A stretch of DNA of 64,000 bases from Ricinus communis (Eukaryota > Streptophyta > Magnoliopsida > Malpighiales > Euphorbiaceae): the NCBI RefSeq assembly GCF_019578655.1, contig NC_063258.1, positions 10,606,802-10,670,801 of the forward strand, in the 5' to 3' direction. A program made the translations under genes and the position numbers. A model generated the notes under the pieces. The model was not told the origin of the DNA, made no database searches, and saw only the letters and a list, made by a program, of their open reading frames with translations. Each line of letters opens with the position of its first letter. The stretch's first letter is position 1. Positions 21,343 through 30,861 of the stretch are shown piece by piece.

Positions 21343-22244
21343 TGATATGGACCAACCACCATCACATGGAATTCATGAAGATGGACTTGATGAAGATGAG
21401 CAAGAGCATGGAGGAGTTCAGCCAAAGCTTCAAGCCCAAGATCAAAGTCAAGCTATTAAGGCTAAAGACCAAATACAATTGCCTCAAGGCCTAATAACTA
21501 GATCAAGATCCAATAAGTATCAACAAGTCTTAATTCAACACATGCAAGGTCGTGTGTATTCGGCCTAAAAGGAATTACAAGGAGTTCAAGGCTTTAGTTT
21601 AAGTGAAGGCCCAACTCAACTTAATGTATTACAAGTCCAAGTGTTTAATGGGCTTACTTAATCTTTTATTTGGGCTCAAAAAAACCAAAGCTATTGAATT
21701 GGAGCATATGAAGACTTTGGGCCTAACTTAGCTTATGTTTTAAGGCCCATATGCATGACTTTAGTAAATTAGGGTTTCTTCAGTTAAGTTAGGCGGCTGC
21801 ACATGTTATTTACCCTAGTTAGGATTTTGTTTAAGTTATCTTTTTAAACCCTATATGAGATGTAAATCCTTATTAGTTAAGATTTAGGGTTTTCTAAGGC
21901 CTATATAAGGCTAGTACGAACTTTGATATGGGAATTAAGTTGAAATTTGAATGATAATTGGTATTTTTAACTTAAAGCTTGTTTGTTTTGTCTTTGTGTT
22001 CTTGTGTAGAATGCATGCTTATGTAATACTCAAGTAGATTGATCATCTTCTTATGGAGTGTTTCGAAATTGGGATCTAGGAACAAGTTTTCTAAATTCTA
22101 ATTCTTGATCATCTCTCTAAGTAATCTGTTTTATAACCTTTTTAAGGGGTTGGACTAAATTATTTCTTGGGGTTTTCATGTTAATGTTTTTGGGGTCCAT
22201 AATTCAAAAGGGATTGTCAAGCTTATTCATGGAGGTCCATATCA
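21343..22244 (+). mobile_element. 5' LTR of nested plus-strand CRM-like element
   Basis: 902 bp. It starts TGATATGGACC and ends GGTCCATATCA, a perfect 11-bp inverted terminus. It contains the remnant of a coding tail (GLITRSRSNKYQQVLIQHMQG frame, 21,478-21,560), a TATA box (CCTATATAAGGC, 21900-21911) and a GAATGCATGCTTA R/U5 region. It shows about 25 differences in the first about 330 bp against its 3' partner (by eye), so the insertion is old. Confidence 0.93.
21899..21920 (+). promoter_or_regulatory. LTR TATA box
   Basis: GGCCTATATAAGGCTAGTACG is conserved in all CRM-like and minisatellite LTRs here (also 2838, 5950 minus, 26472, 36390), which marks it as the shared core promoter. Confidence 0.65.
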
Positions 22245-22258
22245 TTTGGTATTAGAGC
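22245..22258 (+). other. tRNA-iMet primer binding site
   Basis: TTTGGTATTAGAGC begins at the base after the LTR end. It is complementary to the 3' end of initiator-Met tRNA with one mismatch (T for C). Confidence 0.88.
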
Positions 22259-22560
22259 TTTGGCTCTATATCAGGTTTTATCCTTTCATATTTTCATTAG
22301 TCAATTCTGATTTCTTATGTTTCTTTGTTCTTTCTTTTAATTCAGTTTATGTTATTAGTTCTTTATTTAAGTCAATTGTTAGAGTTTTAAAATTAAAAAA
22401 TATATCATTTTGGTATTTTAATTTTGTCCTTTTTGTTATTCGTTCATTAAGGTTAGTTATTCTCCATTACATCTTGTTCTTACATTTTTCTTGGCTTAAT
22501 CGTGTTCTCTAAGTATAGTTTTGTGTTCTACTTGTCATGTCATTTTAATTTTGATTTGCT
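22259..22560 (+). other. Untranslated leader where gag should begin
   Basis: AT-rich leader of about 300 bp with no gag motif. An 88-residue hydrophobic frame (22246-22512) is an AT-rich accident. Sequence passes directly to protease-coding sequence, so gag has been deleted at or near 22,560. Confidence 0.6.
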
Positions 22561-23300
22561 TTGAGTGTTAAACAAGTGAGTTGTGTGAGAAAGATGTATT
22601 ATCAAAAAGATTGTCGTGAGCAACAAAGGGACAACTTGTTTCACACAAGATTTCATTTACAAGGCAAGGCGTGTAATGTGATTATTGATAATGGGAGTTG
22701 CACTAATGTTGTAAGTACTCTCTTGATTAGTAGATTGGGGCTGCCCACCATACCACACCCACATCCATATAAGCTGCAATGGCTTAATGATTGTGGTGAG
22801 ATTAAAGTAAACCAGCAAGCAATTATTTCCTTTTCTATTGGTAAATATTATGATAAGGTCTTGTGCGATGTAGTATTATTGCATGCTAGTGAAATTTTAC
22901 TTGGGAGACCATCGAAATTTGACAGTAGGGCGATGCATGATAGGTACCTCAATAGGTATTCATTCACTAACGATGGAAGAAAGACCATATTGACACCACT
23001 TTTCTCAAAGGAAGTATATGAAGAAAAATGTAAGATGGAAAAGATGATAATGTAGGCCAAAAAAAAAAAGAAAAAGAGAGTAAAAAGAGTGTTTTAGAGA
23101 ATGAAACAAAAAAGATTTACAGTAAAGAAAAAGTAGTAAAGAATCGGCCTAAAGAGAACAGTGAAAAGAATGTGAGTTTAATAGCTAGAGCAAGTGAGGT
23201 TAGGCAAGCTTTGTATTCTAACCAGCCTATATTTGTACTTTTGTACAGAGGGGCTTATTTTGCCATTAATGACCTTAATCCATCTTTGCCTAGTGTTTTT
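22561..23300 (+). pseudogene. Retropepsin-like protease and linker of nested element
   Basis: An open frame to 23055 reads QRDNLFHTRF, catalytic-loop motif IIDNGSCTNVVS (usual form D-S/G-G-SC), HPHPYKLQWLNDCGEIKVNQQAIISFSIG, CDVVLLHASEILLGRP and a RYSFTNDGRKTILTPL block. In the catalytic loop the D-G/S-G has become D-N-G, which should abolish activity. Positions 23056-23300 are a Lys/Glu-rich linker with an A-run (23063-23072), then a DLNPSLPSVFVELLQ-like segment. Confidence 0.85.
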
Positions 23301-24225
23301 GTTGAACTTTTGCAGTAATTTGAAGATATGTTTCCCGAGGAGATGCTAAGTGGTTTACCACCAATTAGAGGCATAGAACATCAGATAGACTTCATTCCAG
23401 GGGCTGTCATAACTAATAGAATAGCATATCAGACTAATCCGAGTGAGACTAAGAAGATCCAAGGACAAGTGGTGGAATTGCTAGATAAGGGTTATGTAAG
23501 AGAAAGTTTGAGTCCTTGTTCCATACCTGTTATTCTTGTACCAAAGAAAGACGGATAATGGAGGATGTGTGTGGACTGTTGAGCCATCAAGAAGATCACT
23601 GTAAAGTATCATCATCATATTCCTATATTAGATGATATGCTTGATGAATTGTATGGTTCTTATTTGTTTACTAAGATTGACTTGAAATCTGGTTATTATC
23701 AAATTCGCATGAATGTTGGGGATGATGGAAAACAACATTTAAGACTAAATATCGCTTGCATGAATGGCTTGTTATGACTTTTGGTCTTACTAATGCACTT
23801 AGTACTTTCATAATATTGATGAATCATGTTTTGCATGGATACTTGGATAAATTTGTAGTTGTTTATATTGATGACATTTTGATTTATTCTAGATCTTTAG
23901 ATGAACATGTTATGCATGTGCGTTTAGTTTTAGGTATTCTTAAAAAAGAAAAGTTGTATGCTAACCTGAAGAAGTGTAGTTTTTGCATTGAGAAGGTTAT
24001 CTTTTTAGGTTTTGTAGTATCTAGTCAAGATATTGAGGTTGATAAGGACAAGGTAAAAGGTACAAGGGACTAGTCGACACTTAAGAATGCACTTGCGGGT
24101 TTCTATGGGAGATTCAATGAGGATTTCAGCACTATAATTGCACATTAAATGAGTTAGTTAAGAAAAATGTTGGATTTGTATGGGGTGATGCATAAGAACA
24201 TGCATTTAATGAACTTAAGGATAAA
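23301..24225 (+). pseudogene. Reverse transcriptase of nested element, broken
   Basis: Order: FPEEMLSGLPPIRGIEHQIDF (23,328), VRESLSPCSIPVILVPKKDG (to 23558), then a stop in the DG-W position, and CVDC followed by TGA at 23580-23582 where an Arg CGA is expected. [15 protein letters not shown] and [15 protein letters not shown] follow, a one-base frameshift near 23,730, then [12 protein letters not shown] and active site [14 protein letters not shown] with both aspartates intact (about 23,865-23,900). Thumb [16 protein letters not shown] leads to a stop at 24073 and a scrambled connection. Confidence 0.88.
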
Positions 24226-24660
24226 TTGTATAATGCACCTTTGCTTGCTCTACCTAACTTTGATAAGACCTTTGAAATTGAATGTGATGCTAGTGGTATA
24301 GGAGTTAGAGCTATTTTAATGCAGAATCAAAGACCATTAATGTATTTTAGTGAAAAATTAAGTGGTACAGCTTTGAGGTATCTAACATATGACAATAAAT
24401 TATATGCTTTAGTTCGAGCTTTGCAAACATGGCAACATTACTTATGGCTAAGGGAGTTTGTGATACACACAGACCATGAAAGTTTAAAACACTTAAAGGG
24501 TCAAGATAAGTTGAACTGAAGGCATGCTAAATGGGTAGAATTCATTCAAACATTTCCATATGTGATCAAGTACAAACAAGGTAAAGAGAATGTGGTTGCA
24601 GATGCCTTATCTAGAAGGTATACTTTACTTAATTCACTTACTTCTAAACTATTAGGTTTT
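24226..24660 (+). pseudogene. RNase H of nested element
   Basis: [33 protein letters not shown] contains the first catalytic Asp (ECDAS). Then [35 protein letters not shown] (NKLYA replaces the usual KELYA, so the catalytic Glu is lost) and [21 protein letters not shown] at 24517-24519 replaces the Arg of NRRHAKW. The frame resumes with [20 protein letters not shown]. Confidence 0.87.
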
Positions 24661-25899
24661 GAGTTTATTAAGGGATTGTATCAACATGATGATGATTTTG
24701 GTGGATTCTATACATTTTGTGATAATGGGGCTGATTCGGATGACTTTTATCTATTTGATGGTTTCATGTTTAAAAGAAATAGATTGTGCATTCCTAGGTG
24801 TTCTATAAGGGAATTATTGATTAAGGAAGGACATGAAGGAGGTTTAATGGGTCATTTTGGTGTAAATAGGATCTATGATATGCTGCTTGAACATTTATTT
24901 TACCTTGCTATGAAACAGGATGTGAATAAAATTTATGAGCATTGTATCACATGTAAAAAGGCTAAGTCTAGATTAAAACTACATGGTTTATATACTCCAT
25001 TACCCATTCCTGGTTAACCTTAGCCTGATATGTATATGGATTTTGTGCTTCGATTGCCTAGGACGAGGAAAGGACATGATCGTATCTTTGTTGTGGTTGA
25101 TAGATTTAGTAAGATGGCTCATTTAATGCTATATTATAAAACTGATAATGCTATAAATATTACTGATTTGTTATTTAAAGAGGTTGTGCATTTACATGGT
25201 AATACCTAAAAGCATTGTTAGTGATAGAGATGTTAAGTTTTTGAGTCATTTTTGGCGTGTGTTATTAGGAAAGCTTGGTACTAAGTTGTTGTTTTCTACT
25301 ATATGTCACCCATAAACCGATGGAAAAACTGAAGTAGTTGATAGGACTTTGATTATTTTGCTTAGAGCGATCATTCAAAAGAATGTTAGGACTTGGGAGG
25401 ATTATTTACTATTTATGGAATTTACATACAATTGGGCTATTCATAGCACTACTCATTGCTCTCCATTTGACATTGTATATGGTTTTAATCCCCTTGCTCC
25501 TATTGATTTGTTACCTTTACCCCCTAACAAGTTTGTGAGTGTTGATACAAGTGCTAAGGCAGATTTGATGCGCAAGCTACAAAAGCAAGTCAAGGAGAAG
25601 ATTGAAAAGCAAAATGGTCAAGTAGTTAATCGTGTCAATAAAGGAAGGAAGCCTATGATATTTCAACTTGGTGATTGGATTTGGGTGCACTTTTGCAAGG
25701 AGAGATTTCCACATTAAGGAAGTCTAAGTTGAACCGAAAGGGAGATGGTCCTTTTTGAAAGGATCAATGACAATGCTTATAAAGTGGACCTTCCAGGTGA
25801 GTATAATGTTAGTATTACCTTTAATGTTGCTGATTTGAGTCCTTTTGATGTAGGTGATGGTATAGATTCAAGGACGAACCCTCTTAAGGAGAGAGGGAA
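24562..25899 (+). pseudogene. Integrase of nested element
   Basis: Zinc module HEGGLMGHFGVNRIYDMLLEHLF...CITCKKAKSR (24,830-24,970). Stops in the GXPXPD stretch (25,015-25,025), then [17 protein letters not shown] (first Asp). A frameshift follows LHG at 25,200, then [14 protein letters not shown] (second Asp), and CHP-stop-TDGKTEVV, the same stop position as in the older element. The Glu is retained. NWAIHSTTHCSPFDIVYGFNPL and MIFQLGDWIWVHFCKERF follow, then a frameshift at 25,717 and the tail LFERINDNAYKVDLPGEYN, FNVADLSPFDVGDG. Confidence 0.88.
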
Positions 25900-26287
25900 T
25901 GATATGGACCAACCACCATTACATGGATTTCATGAAGATGGACTTGATGAAGATGAGCAAGAGCATGGAGGAGTTCGATCAAAGCTTCAAGCCCAAGAAC
26001 AAAGTCAAGCTATTGAGGATAAAGATCCAATACAATTGCCTCAAGGCCCAATAACTAGATCAAGATCCCAGAAGTATCAACAAGCCTTAATTCAGCACAT
26101 GCAAGGCCTAATGAATTCGACCCAAGAGGAATTACAAGGAGTTCAAGGCTTTAGTTTAAGTGAAGGCCTAACTCAACTTAATGTATTACAATTTCAAGTG
26201 ATTAATGGGCTTTTTAATCTTTTATTTAAGCTCAAAAAGACCAAAGCTGATGAATTAGAGCATATGAAGACTTTGTTTCTAACTTAG
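25745..26287 (+). pseudogene. Integrase C-terminal tail reading through into the 3' LTR
   Basis: One open frame of 180 codons covers the end of integrase (25745-25899) and continues 388 bp into the LTR. The tail is DSRTNPLKERGNDMDQPP (spanning the LTR start), an acidic DEDEQEHGG patch, DPIQLPQGPITRSRSQKYQQALIQHMQG (basic, helix-like) and a Gln/Leu-rich end, with stop at 26285-26287. The equivalent 5' LTR frame is interrupted. CRM-type elements are known for a C-terminal motif encoded partly by the 3' LTR; that link is inference. It is the most intact coding segment of this element. Confidence 0.75.
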
Positions 26288-26819
26288 CTTATGTTTTCAG
26301 GTGCATATGCATAACTTAAGTAAATTAAGGTTTCTTTACTTAAGTTGCGAGGCTACACATGTTATTTACCCTAGTTAGGACTTCATTTAAGTTATCTTTT
26401 TTAGTTAGGATGGTTATCTTTATCCTATATGAGATGTAAATCCTTATTAGTTAAGATTTAGGGTTTTTAAGGCCTATATAAGGCTAGTACGAATTTTGAT
26501 GTGGAAATTTAGTTCAAAGTTGAATGATAATTGGTATTTTTACCTTAAAGCTTGTCTGCTTTTCTTTGTGTTCTTGTGTAGAATGCATGCTTAAGAAACA
26601 TTCAAGTAGATTGATCATCTTCTTGTGGAGTGTTACAAAATTGGGATTTAGGAACAAGTTTTCTATATTATAATTCTTGATCATCTTTCTAAGTAATCTA
26701 TTTTGTAACCTTTCTTAGGGGTTGAATCGAATGTGTTTTTAGGGTCTTGATGTTAATGTGTTGGGGGTCCGCAATTCAAAAAAGGGGTTCTCAAGCTTAT
26801 TCATGGAGGTTCCATATCA
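25900..26819 (+). mobile_element. 3' LTR of nested element
   Basis: 920 bp from TGATATGGACC to TCCATATCA, collinear with the 5' LTR. TATA at 26472-26480. It differs from the 5' LTR by scattered substitutions and small indels (902 against 920 bp). GCAGT follows at 26820-26824. Confidence 0.93.
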
Positions 26820-27390
26820 GCAGTTTTCCATCTAATCCCTAATTTCATATGTATTTGATGATATCCAGATTTAAGATCAATTTTAGAGAAGATTTTAGCA
26901 CAATGTAATTCTTCCAACATATCATCTAATCTAGGAATTGGATGACAACACTTTACTGTAATCTTGTTCATAGTGCGGCAGTCGGCACACATCCTCCAAG
27001 ATCCATCTTTCATGGGCACCAAAAGAATAGGTAAAACACATGGGCTCGTACTCTCTCTAATCAAACCTTTGGAAAGCAACTCTTCCACTTACCATTGCAA
27101 TTCCTTAGTTTCTTCTGGGTTGCTCTGATACGTAGGGTGATTAGGTATTTGCGCACTAGGTATAAAATCGATCTTATGCTCAATTCCTCTAATGGGCGGC
27201 AATCCATATGGAATCTCCTCCGGAAACACATCATCAAGATCCTACAAAAGAGTCTTAATGCTTTGAGGCAAATCCTCAAGCTTAGAATTAGAAAAAGATA
27301 ACATGGCACCTTTAAAAATAAGCATAAGCATGCTTTGCTTAGGCAAGTAGGCTTTTCGTACATCACCCTCTTTGGCATAGAAATTTCCTT
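26820..27390 (-). pseudogene. RT N-terminal part of older CRM-like element (other side of nested insertion)
   Basis: Minus strand from 27,250 down: DDVFPEEIPYGLPPIRGIEHKIDF-type linker (read in the frame alternative to the Leu/Arg-rich 27061-27378 frame), [83 protein letters not shown] and RWKTA, where GCAGT and the nested LTR begin. The protein continues at 21337 as FKTNHGLYEW, proving the two halves were one gene. Confidence 0.88.
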
Positions 27391-28300
27391 TTTACTAAAT
27401 TTTTTTTACTTTTTCACTAGACTCTCCTTTTTCTTGTGCCTTACTTTTTTTATCACTGTGCAAGCATTCAGACTTTCCTTTTTCCTCTCTTTTCACACAC
27501 CTCTCATTATTTTTCTCACAGCTCTCCTTTTGTTCGTGCACCTTTTCTTTTTTCACGTGCACTTTCACACTTCTGTAATTGAATTTGGTCTTTATAGACC
27601 TATTTAGGAGTTAAAGGTACAAGAGTAATAGGTTTGTTCTTAAAAGTAAAAGTATGGCGATTAGTAAAACCATCATGAAGAATCTTTCTATCAAACTGCC
27701 AAGGACGTTATAACAAGATATGACTAGCTTGCATAGGAATCACATCATATAAAACTTGATCTTTAGAACATCCTATAGAGAAAGAAATTAATGCTTGCTT
27801 AGTGACCCTAATATCACCATAATTATTCAACCAACACAATCTATAGGACTTAGGATGTTTAGTTGTTTTCAAACAAAGTTTATCGACTAAACTAGCATTA
27901 ACAACATTAGTACAACTTCCGCCATCTATAATTATACTACACAATTAATTTGCAATTGTACATTTAGTATCGAATATATTGTCACGTTGTACTTCTTTCC
28001 CCTTGGCTTGTACACTCAAAGCATGCATAGCCATATAAGAAAAGAGTTTACCATTAAGAGCATATTCGATATCCTCCTCTTCTTGTGTGTCATCATCTAA
28101 GGTCGGCTCATCATCACTATCATCACCTTCACTCATCACATCACCATTGTCCATGATTGTCATAATTCTTTGATTGGGACATTCGGCTTGCTTGTGTCCA
28201 TATCCTTTGCACTTAAAGCATTGGATCTTTGATCCTGAACCACTTGCTTTCCCTTTACCTTTATCATCTATGGACTTGTCTTTGTTGTAAGTCAACGTGC
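27391..28300 (-). pseudogene. Gag zinc knuckle, protease and linker of older CRM-like element
   Basis: Minus strand 27945-28295: a basic SIDDKGKGKASGSGSK stretch, zinc knuckle CFKCKGYGHKQAEC (CX2CX4HX4C), an acidic SEGDDSDDEPTLDDD region and KEVQRDNIFDTKCTIAN, then a stop. The protease follows at 27708-27944: SIIIDGGSCTNVVNASL (catalytic D-G-G), HPKSYRLCWLNNYGDIRV, SHILL. Positions 27,391-27,680 are a Lys/Glu-rich linker; the + strand there reads as Phe/Leu-rich frames that are only its complement. Confidence 0.85.
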
Positions 28301-29058
28301 TGGTACCAAAACTGCTCCCACCCTTTTGATTAGTCCAATTAGATTATTAGAAAACTTAGGTGTAGAGTTACCTTTGTTTATAGTCTGAACTTGCTTTCTC
28401 AACCTTAATAGCGACATAAAGGAGATCTTCCATGTCTACATAAGGTTGTAGCTCGACTAGGTTGGCAATATCTCGGTTAAGCCCATTAAGAAAATGTGCC
28501 ATTGTTGCCTCCCTATTCTCATCTATGTTGGCTTGAATCACGACTACCTTTATCTCTTGGTAGATTCATTCAGAGACTTAGTTCCTTGTACAAGTTTTTG
28601 AAGTTTACTGTAGAATTCCCTATAGCAGTGTGAAGAAACAACTGTCTATGCATGATTCTCTTCATCTTTCCCTATATTGATATTGGATCCTCATCGTTGC
28701 ACCTCTGAGCTGTAACTAATTGATCCCACCACACACTAGAGTTATCAGTAAACTTAACAGAAGCAAGTTTTACCTTTTTGTCTTATATGAAGTTATGGCA
28801 TTATAACACGCGTTTGACCTTAACTTAATGGATCCTTAGTTCCCATCCTTCCTTCCTTGTCCAAAGTTTTGGTTGGAGGCGCCATCGTCCTCATCATCAT
28901 CATCAATCCAATTCTACCTTCTAGGTAGAGGTGGAGGTGGTGTTCAGTTTGGTTTCTCATCCCTTTCAAGTCTTAACTCATCCAACTGTGCCAAGATCCT
29001 TACGAAAGTGTCTTGCACGGACTTCTTCCACAGTCTATAATCATCATGTCTGTCCATG
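28301..29058 (-). pseudogene. Gag N-terminal part of older CRM-like element, badly broken
   Basis: The minus-strand start is ATG at 29058 (MDRHDDYRLWKKSVQDTF, then QLDELRLERDEKP), followed by a stop, a Pro-rich and Asp-rich patch (DDDDEDD), and then many frame changes up to the zinc knuckle at 28200. The start is preceded by TTTCTTTGCAGGTAGTTATC, a pyrimidine tract and CAG typical of a 3' splice site. Little of the capsid domain can be read continuously. Confidence 0.65.
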
Positions 29059-30105
29059 ATAACTACCTGCAAAGAAATGTTAGAATGAAAATTCACTCCC
29101 TTACGTGTTTCCTCTCAAGTGTTTAAGCACACACCTTCTAATGCACTCATTATCTCACACCACTTGCCTCGCACTTAAATTCTTACAAACACTTATCATT
29201 TACTAATCACAACTTGTAAATTATCAAAGACAAATTAAGAGTTGTTTTAGAAAAGAAAAGAAACAAATAGAGTTAAGAAATTTCGGGTAGAATGAAAGAA
29301 GAAGAAGTACCTCAATCCTTTGTTCTTGGATTGAGATTGTTGGCTAGGATTGAGAAAATAAGGGTTGTTTTTGTTCTTATATAAGAGAGAAAGAAGAAAA
29401 ACAAATGAGTTTGGTTTTTGATGTGTTTAAGGTTTTCAATTAGAAAAGAAAAGAAGAAACGAATTTGTTTTTTGGTTTTGTTTTTATTTTGGTATCTTGA
29501 TTAGAAAAAAAAAGAGGTAAGAAAGAGAATTATGTTTTAAGGTCTTTGGGTAAGAATGGTTTCGGCTAGAGAGGTAAGAACAATAAAGGATACACAACTA
29601 AGAAGTCACAGCAATCTATTGAAGGAACCCTTAGCTATCAATGAACAATCAATAAAGTTGCAATGTTCAAAACAACAAGTCCTTGCAAGAACTTAGAAGG
29701 AGAACAAACTAATCAGTGTTGTGCCAAATGCAAGGGGCGACCCATACTTAGAATGAATCTAATAAATATAACTAGAGGCCCAAACTAAACAAGTAATGAA
29801 AAAGGCCCAAAGAAATAGAGTTTTAAAGTAATAAAACACTTAAAGGCCAAAATACATAAGAAGTTAAATAAGTAGTAGTTTCAGTCCAAGGGGAAATTAA
29901 TAAAGAGTCAAGCTTCTTGAAGCCCATTCTCATTAACTTGAATCATTAAGACATAATTTGGCTCATTGGGCTTATTTGAGACTTGTTCTTCCACAATGTG
30001 AGTTGTCACCAAGGCTTGAGCGAATAAGGCCACTGGATCCTTAATCTTCTTGGATCTTACTCTTGTGATTGGACCACTCCCCATGTATAGAGGATCTTGC
30101 TTGGA
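29059..30105 (-). mobile_element. 5' LTR and leader of older CRM-like element, 5'-truncated
   Basis: On the minus strand from 30105: a reading frame SGPITRVRSKKIKDPVALFAQAL (30,020-30,090), the same TRSRS-type tail encoded by the other LTRs; U3; and a TATA box (TCTTATATAAGA, 29,380-29,391). U5 and an AT-rich leader lead to the gag ATG at 29058. I could not place the LTR end or a clear primer site. The LTR start is missing where R1 begins at 30106. Purine-rich runs at 29,250-29,530 are prominent on +. Confidence 0.6.
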
Positions 30106-30343
30106 TGGGTTTGTAAAGCATTAGGATCTCCATCACAAGGATTGGCATAAGGAATCACGGGAATGCAATGGACAAGCTGGACCAGTCGCATTGGGGTGTG
30201 ATTTGATGATCTGGTAAGATGAGATACAAATCCAGACGCATAAGAGAGAAATCATGTTATTATCAATTAATCTAAGTAGGAATGCGTGTGTTTTGATGTT
30301 TGGGATGCATATAATTATGGAATTTGGGCCAGGGTGTTATTAT
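30106..30343 (-). repeat. R1 fragment, inverted
   Basis: Reverse complement of R1: complements of GGAATGATGGAGATCC-, GATCATCAAGC- and ATTATATGCATCCCAAACATC-type boxes. It flips to + orientation at about 30,343 (GTCCATAAGAAGAGACTAG). Confidence 0.7.
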
Positions 30344-30861
30344 GTATGTCCATAAGAAGAGACTAGAAGCTAAATATAGAAAATAAATAAAGAAAGATTA
30401 ATAAACTAAAATCAAACTAAGAACTAGCACGAGTGTTGATAAGGCCACAAAGTTCTTAAAAGAACCAATAACTTGATTTCCCGCAAGATGAAAAACTGAA
30501 ATAATATGCTCATTGGCCTTAAGTATTCGATTGCATGCAGTTTTTTTATTGTGCAAAAACCCTCATTCCATAAGAAGCAAAAACTAGAAGCTAAATATTA
30601 ATAAATAAACAAAAAAAGATAAATAAACTAGAGTCAAATCAAGAACAAGAGAGGAATTAACTGGGCAACAACTCTTGTAGTCCCAAATTTTATGAGCCAG
30701 CTTAACAAAAAAGGTAAATTCGAGTGGGCCTGTCTAAAAATACTCTGACCCAAATTACTTCATTATATGCATCCCAAACATCAAAAACGTCACATTCCGA
30801 CCTATATTAGACTTCTCCCTTTCACGTGTGGATTTACGTCTCATCCCACTTTATCATCTAC
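30344..30861 (+). repeat. R1 unit, + orientation, rearranged
   Basis: Two partial R1 stretches: a CATAAGAAGAGACTAGAAG box (30,345), then a jump back to the CTAGCACGAGTGTTGATAAGG box (30,425), then a full run to TTATCATCTAC where the E2 LTR starts. TCTAC (30857-30861) is the left target copy of that insertion. Confidence 0.7.

Larger units (their letters stand above)
21343..26819 (+). mobile_element. Complete nested LTR retrotransposon, Ty3/gypsy (CRM-like), gag-deleted
   Basis: A 5.48-kb element: 902-bp 5' LTR, PBS, short leader, protease-RT-RNase H-integrase, 920-bp 3' LTR, perfect GCAGT target duplication. The 3.66-kb interior is too short for a full element: gag and its zinc knuckle are absent, with the leader (22259-22560) joined directly to the protease. 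It sits inside the RT gene of an older, oppositely oriented relative. pol has at least eight stops or frameshifts. CRM-like placement rests on the iMet primer, the NDNAYK...FNVADLSPFDVGD tail and the tail running into the LTR; no chromodomain is recognisable. Confidence 0.92.

Noticed and set aside
27335..27607. Phe/Leu-rich plus frame resembling a membrane protein
   Set aside because: Complement of the Lys/Glu-rich polyprotein linker on the minus strand; the frames near 44431-44708 and 50666-50878 have the same origin.
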